From Desulfobacterales bacterium (GTDB taxonomy: Bacteria > Desulfobacterota > Desulfobacteria > Desulfobacterales > Desulfobacteraceae), in NCBI GenBank assembly GCA_022361535.1, contig JAKSAU010000023.1, positions 1 to 6,891 on the forward strand: a stretch of DNA of 6,891 nt, in the 5' to 3' direction. The notes under the pieces were generated by a model. That model was not told where the DNA came from and searched no databases. It saw only the letters and a program-made list of their open reading frames with translations. Shown one piece after another: positions 6,439-6,891 of this stretch (its first letter is position 1; each line of letters starts with the position of its first letter). Made by a program: the position numbers and the translations under genes.

Positions 6439-6891
6439 TCAAAAACTAACGGCGAGTCCGACAGAGTAACCGGTCACAGAATCACCCAAAAGATACCGGG
6501 CAACCAAACGGACACGTGATATCCTTTTAAGGTAAGCGCTAGAATCAAGTTCGAAACCTGCACCGATCGAACCAAGATGGTCAAAACCAAGTGCTCCCCG
6601 CTGAGGCCCGTAAAAACCTGTGATCGAAGTTTCCAGGACATATCGTAATGGCCTTTTCAGCAATATGACTTTCGTAGGTGCCCGCCATCGTGCCCACAAG
6701 CTCAAGGAATTGTTCTCTGATCTGCCTTTTAAACCGTCTGAAGTACCTGAAAAGCTTTCCAAATGGATATGAGTATAGCGAAGTTCTATATCGATTTCGC
6801 GATTGTCATTGTAATCCTCATAGTCAAGCATAATTGAACCGCCAAGCCCATATGCATTCATTTGCCCGCCATCCAGAATATCTAAATCCAC
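6439..6891 (-). CDS. Outer-membrane beta-barrel protein, C-terminal part only
   Basis: The last 150 residues of a protein whose N-terminal part lies beyond base 6891. The GTG at the window edge is only the first codon in view, not a supported start. The sequence alternates polar and hydrophobic residues in strand-length blocks, for example REIDIELRYTHIHLESFSG and SLSLWARWRAP, separated by polar turns. It ends in GYSVGLAVSF with a terminal Phe, the usual signal for insertion by the BAM machinery. The blocks GALGFDHLGSIGAGFELD and RVRLVARYLLGDSVTG resemble, from memory, the solitary autotransporter-type beta-barrel domain family; a plain porin-like barrel remains possible. It is separated by about 200 bases from the DUF5698 gene on the same strand, so a shared transcript is not assured. 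Confidence 0.72.
   Translation of the reverse strand: MDLDILDGGQMNAYGLGGSIMLDYEDYNDNREIDIELRYTHIHLESFSGTSDGLKGRSENNSLSLWARWRAPTKVILLKRPLRYVLETSITGFYGPQRGALGFDHLGSIGAGFELDSSAYLKRISRVRLVARYLLGDSVTGYSVGLAVSF

Noticed and set aside
6258..6449. Plus-strand 63-residue reading frame
   Set aside because: No good ribosome binding site, very polar composition with no recognisable motif. Its start sits against the DUF5698 ribosome binding site and its end overlaps the beta-barrel gene. Probably chance.
1..6891. CRISPR array, tRNA, insertion sequence or phage genes
   Set aside because: No regularly spaced repeats, tRNA-like cloverleaf, transposase or integrase sequence was seen on either strand.

Overview
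The window looks like a stretch of chromosome from a Gram-negative bacterium. It carries an RND exporter and the C-terminal part of an outer-membrane beta-barrel. The moderate base composition and the particular mix of genes resemble sulfate-reducing Desulfobacterota (Desulfobacteraceae-like). That placement is an impression from protein style, not a proven assignment. No RNA gene, CRISPR array, insertion sequence or phage gene was recognised.

Left part, plus strand (1-4870): a tight three-gene run. It starts inside an MMPL/HAE3-type RND transporter that is cut by the window edge. Its last 8 bases overlap the start of a small SRPBCC (START-like) protein, and 3 bases after that gene begins a large PIF1/RecD-like helicase. 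The helicase has a superfamily 1 motor followed by an HRDC domain and a RecQ-style C-terminal helix-turn-helix. The overlap and the 3-base gap imply one transcript. The transporter and the START-like protein could share a hydrophobic substrate. The helicase has no evident link to them and may simply ride on the same transcript.

Right part, minus strand (4992-6891): an AraC-family regulator converges on the helicase. Upstream of it (to the right) lie a short membrane protein of the UPF0316/DUF5698 type and the C-terminal 150 residues of an outer-membrane beta-barrel protein that runs off the window. The membrane protein has kept its three-helix core, but the usual DUF2179 domain is replaced by a short, strongly basic tail. 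Between it and the AraC gene is a compact element: a 7-base direct repeat spaced exactly 21 bases, overlapping an imperfect inverted repeat. It is a plausible operator for the AraC protein.

Most of the window is ordinary core or accessory chromosome. The points most worth a second look are the truncated DUF5698 protein beside its regulator, the AraC operator candidate, the helicase's mixed architecture and its operon partners, and the loss of acidic residues in the first half of the RND transporter. I do not see a clear, wholly new multi-gene system.
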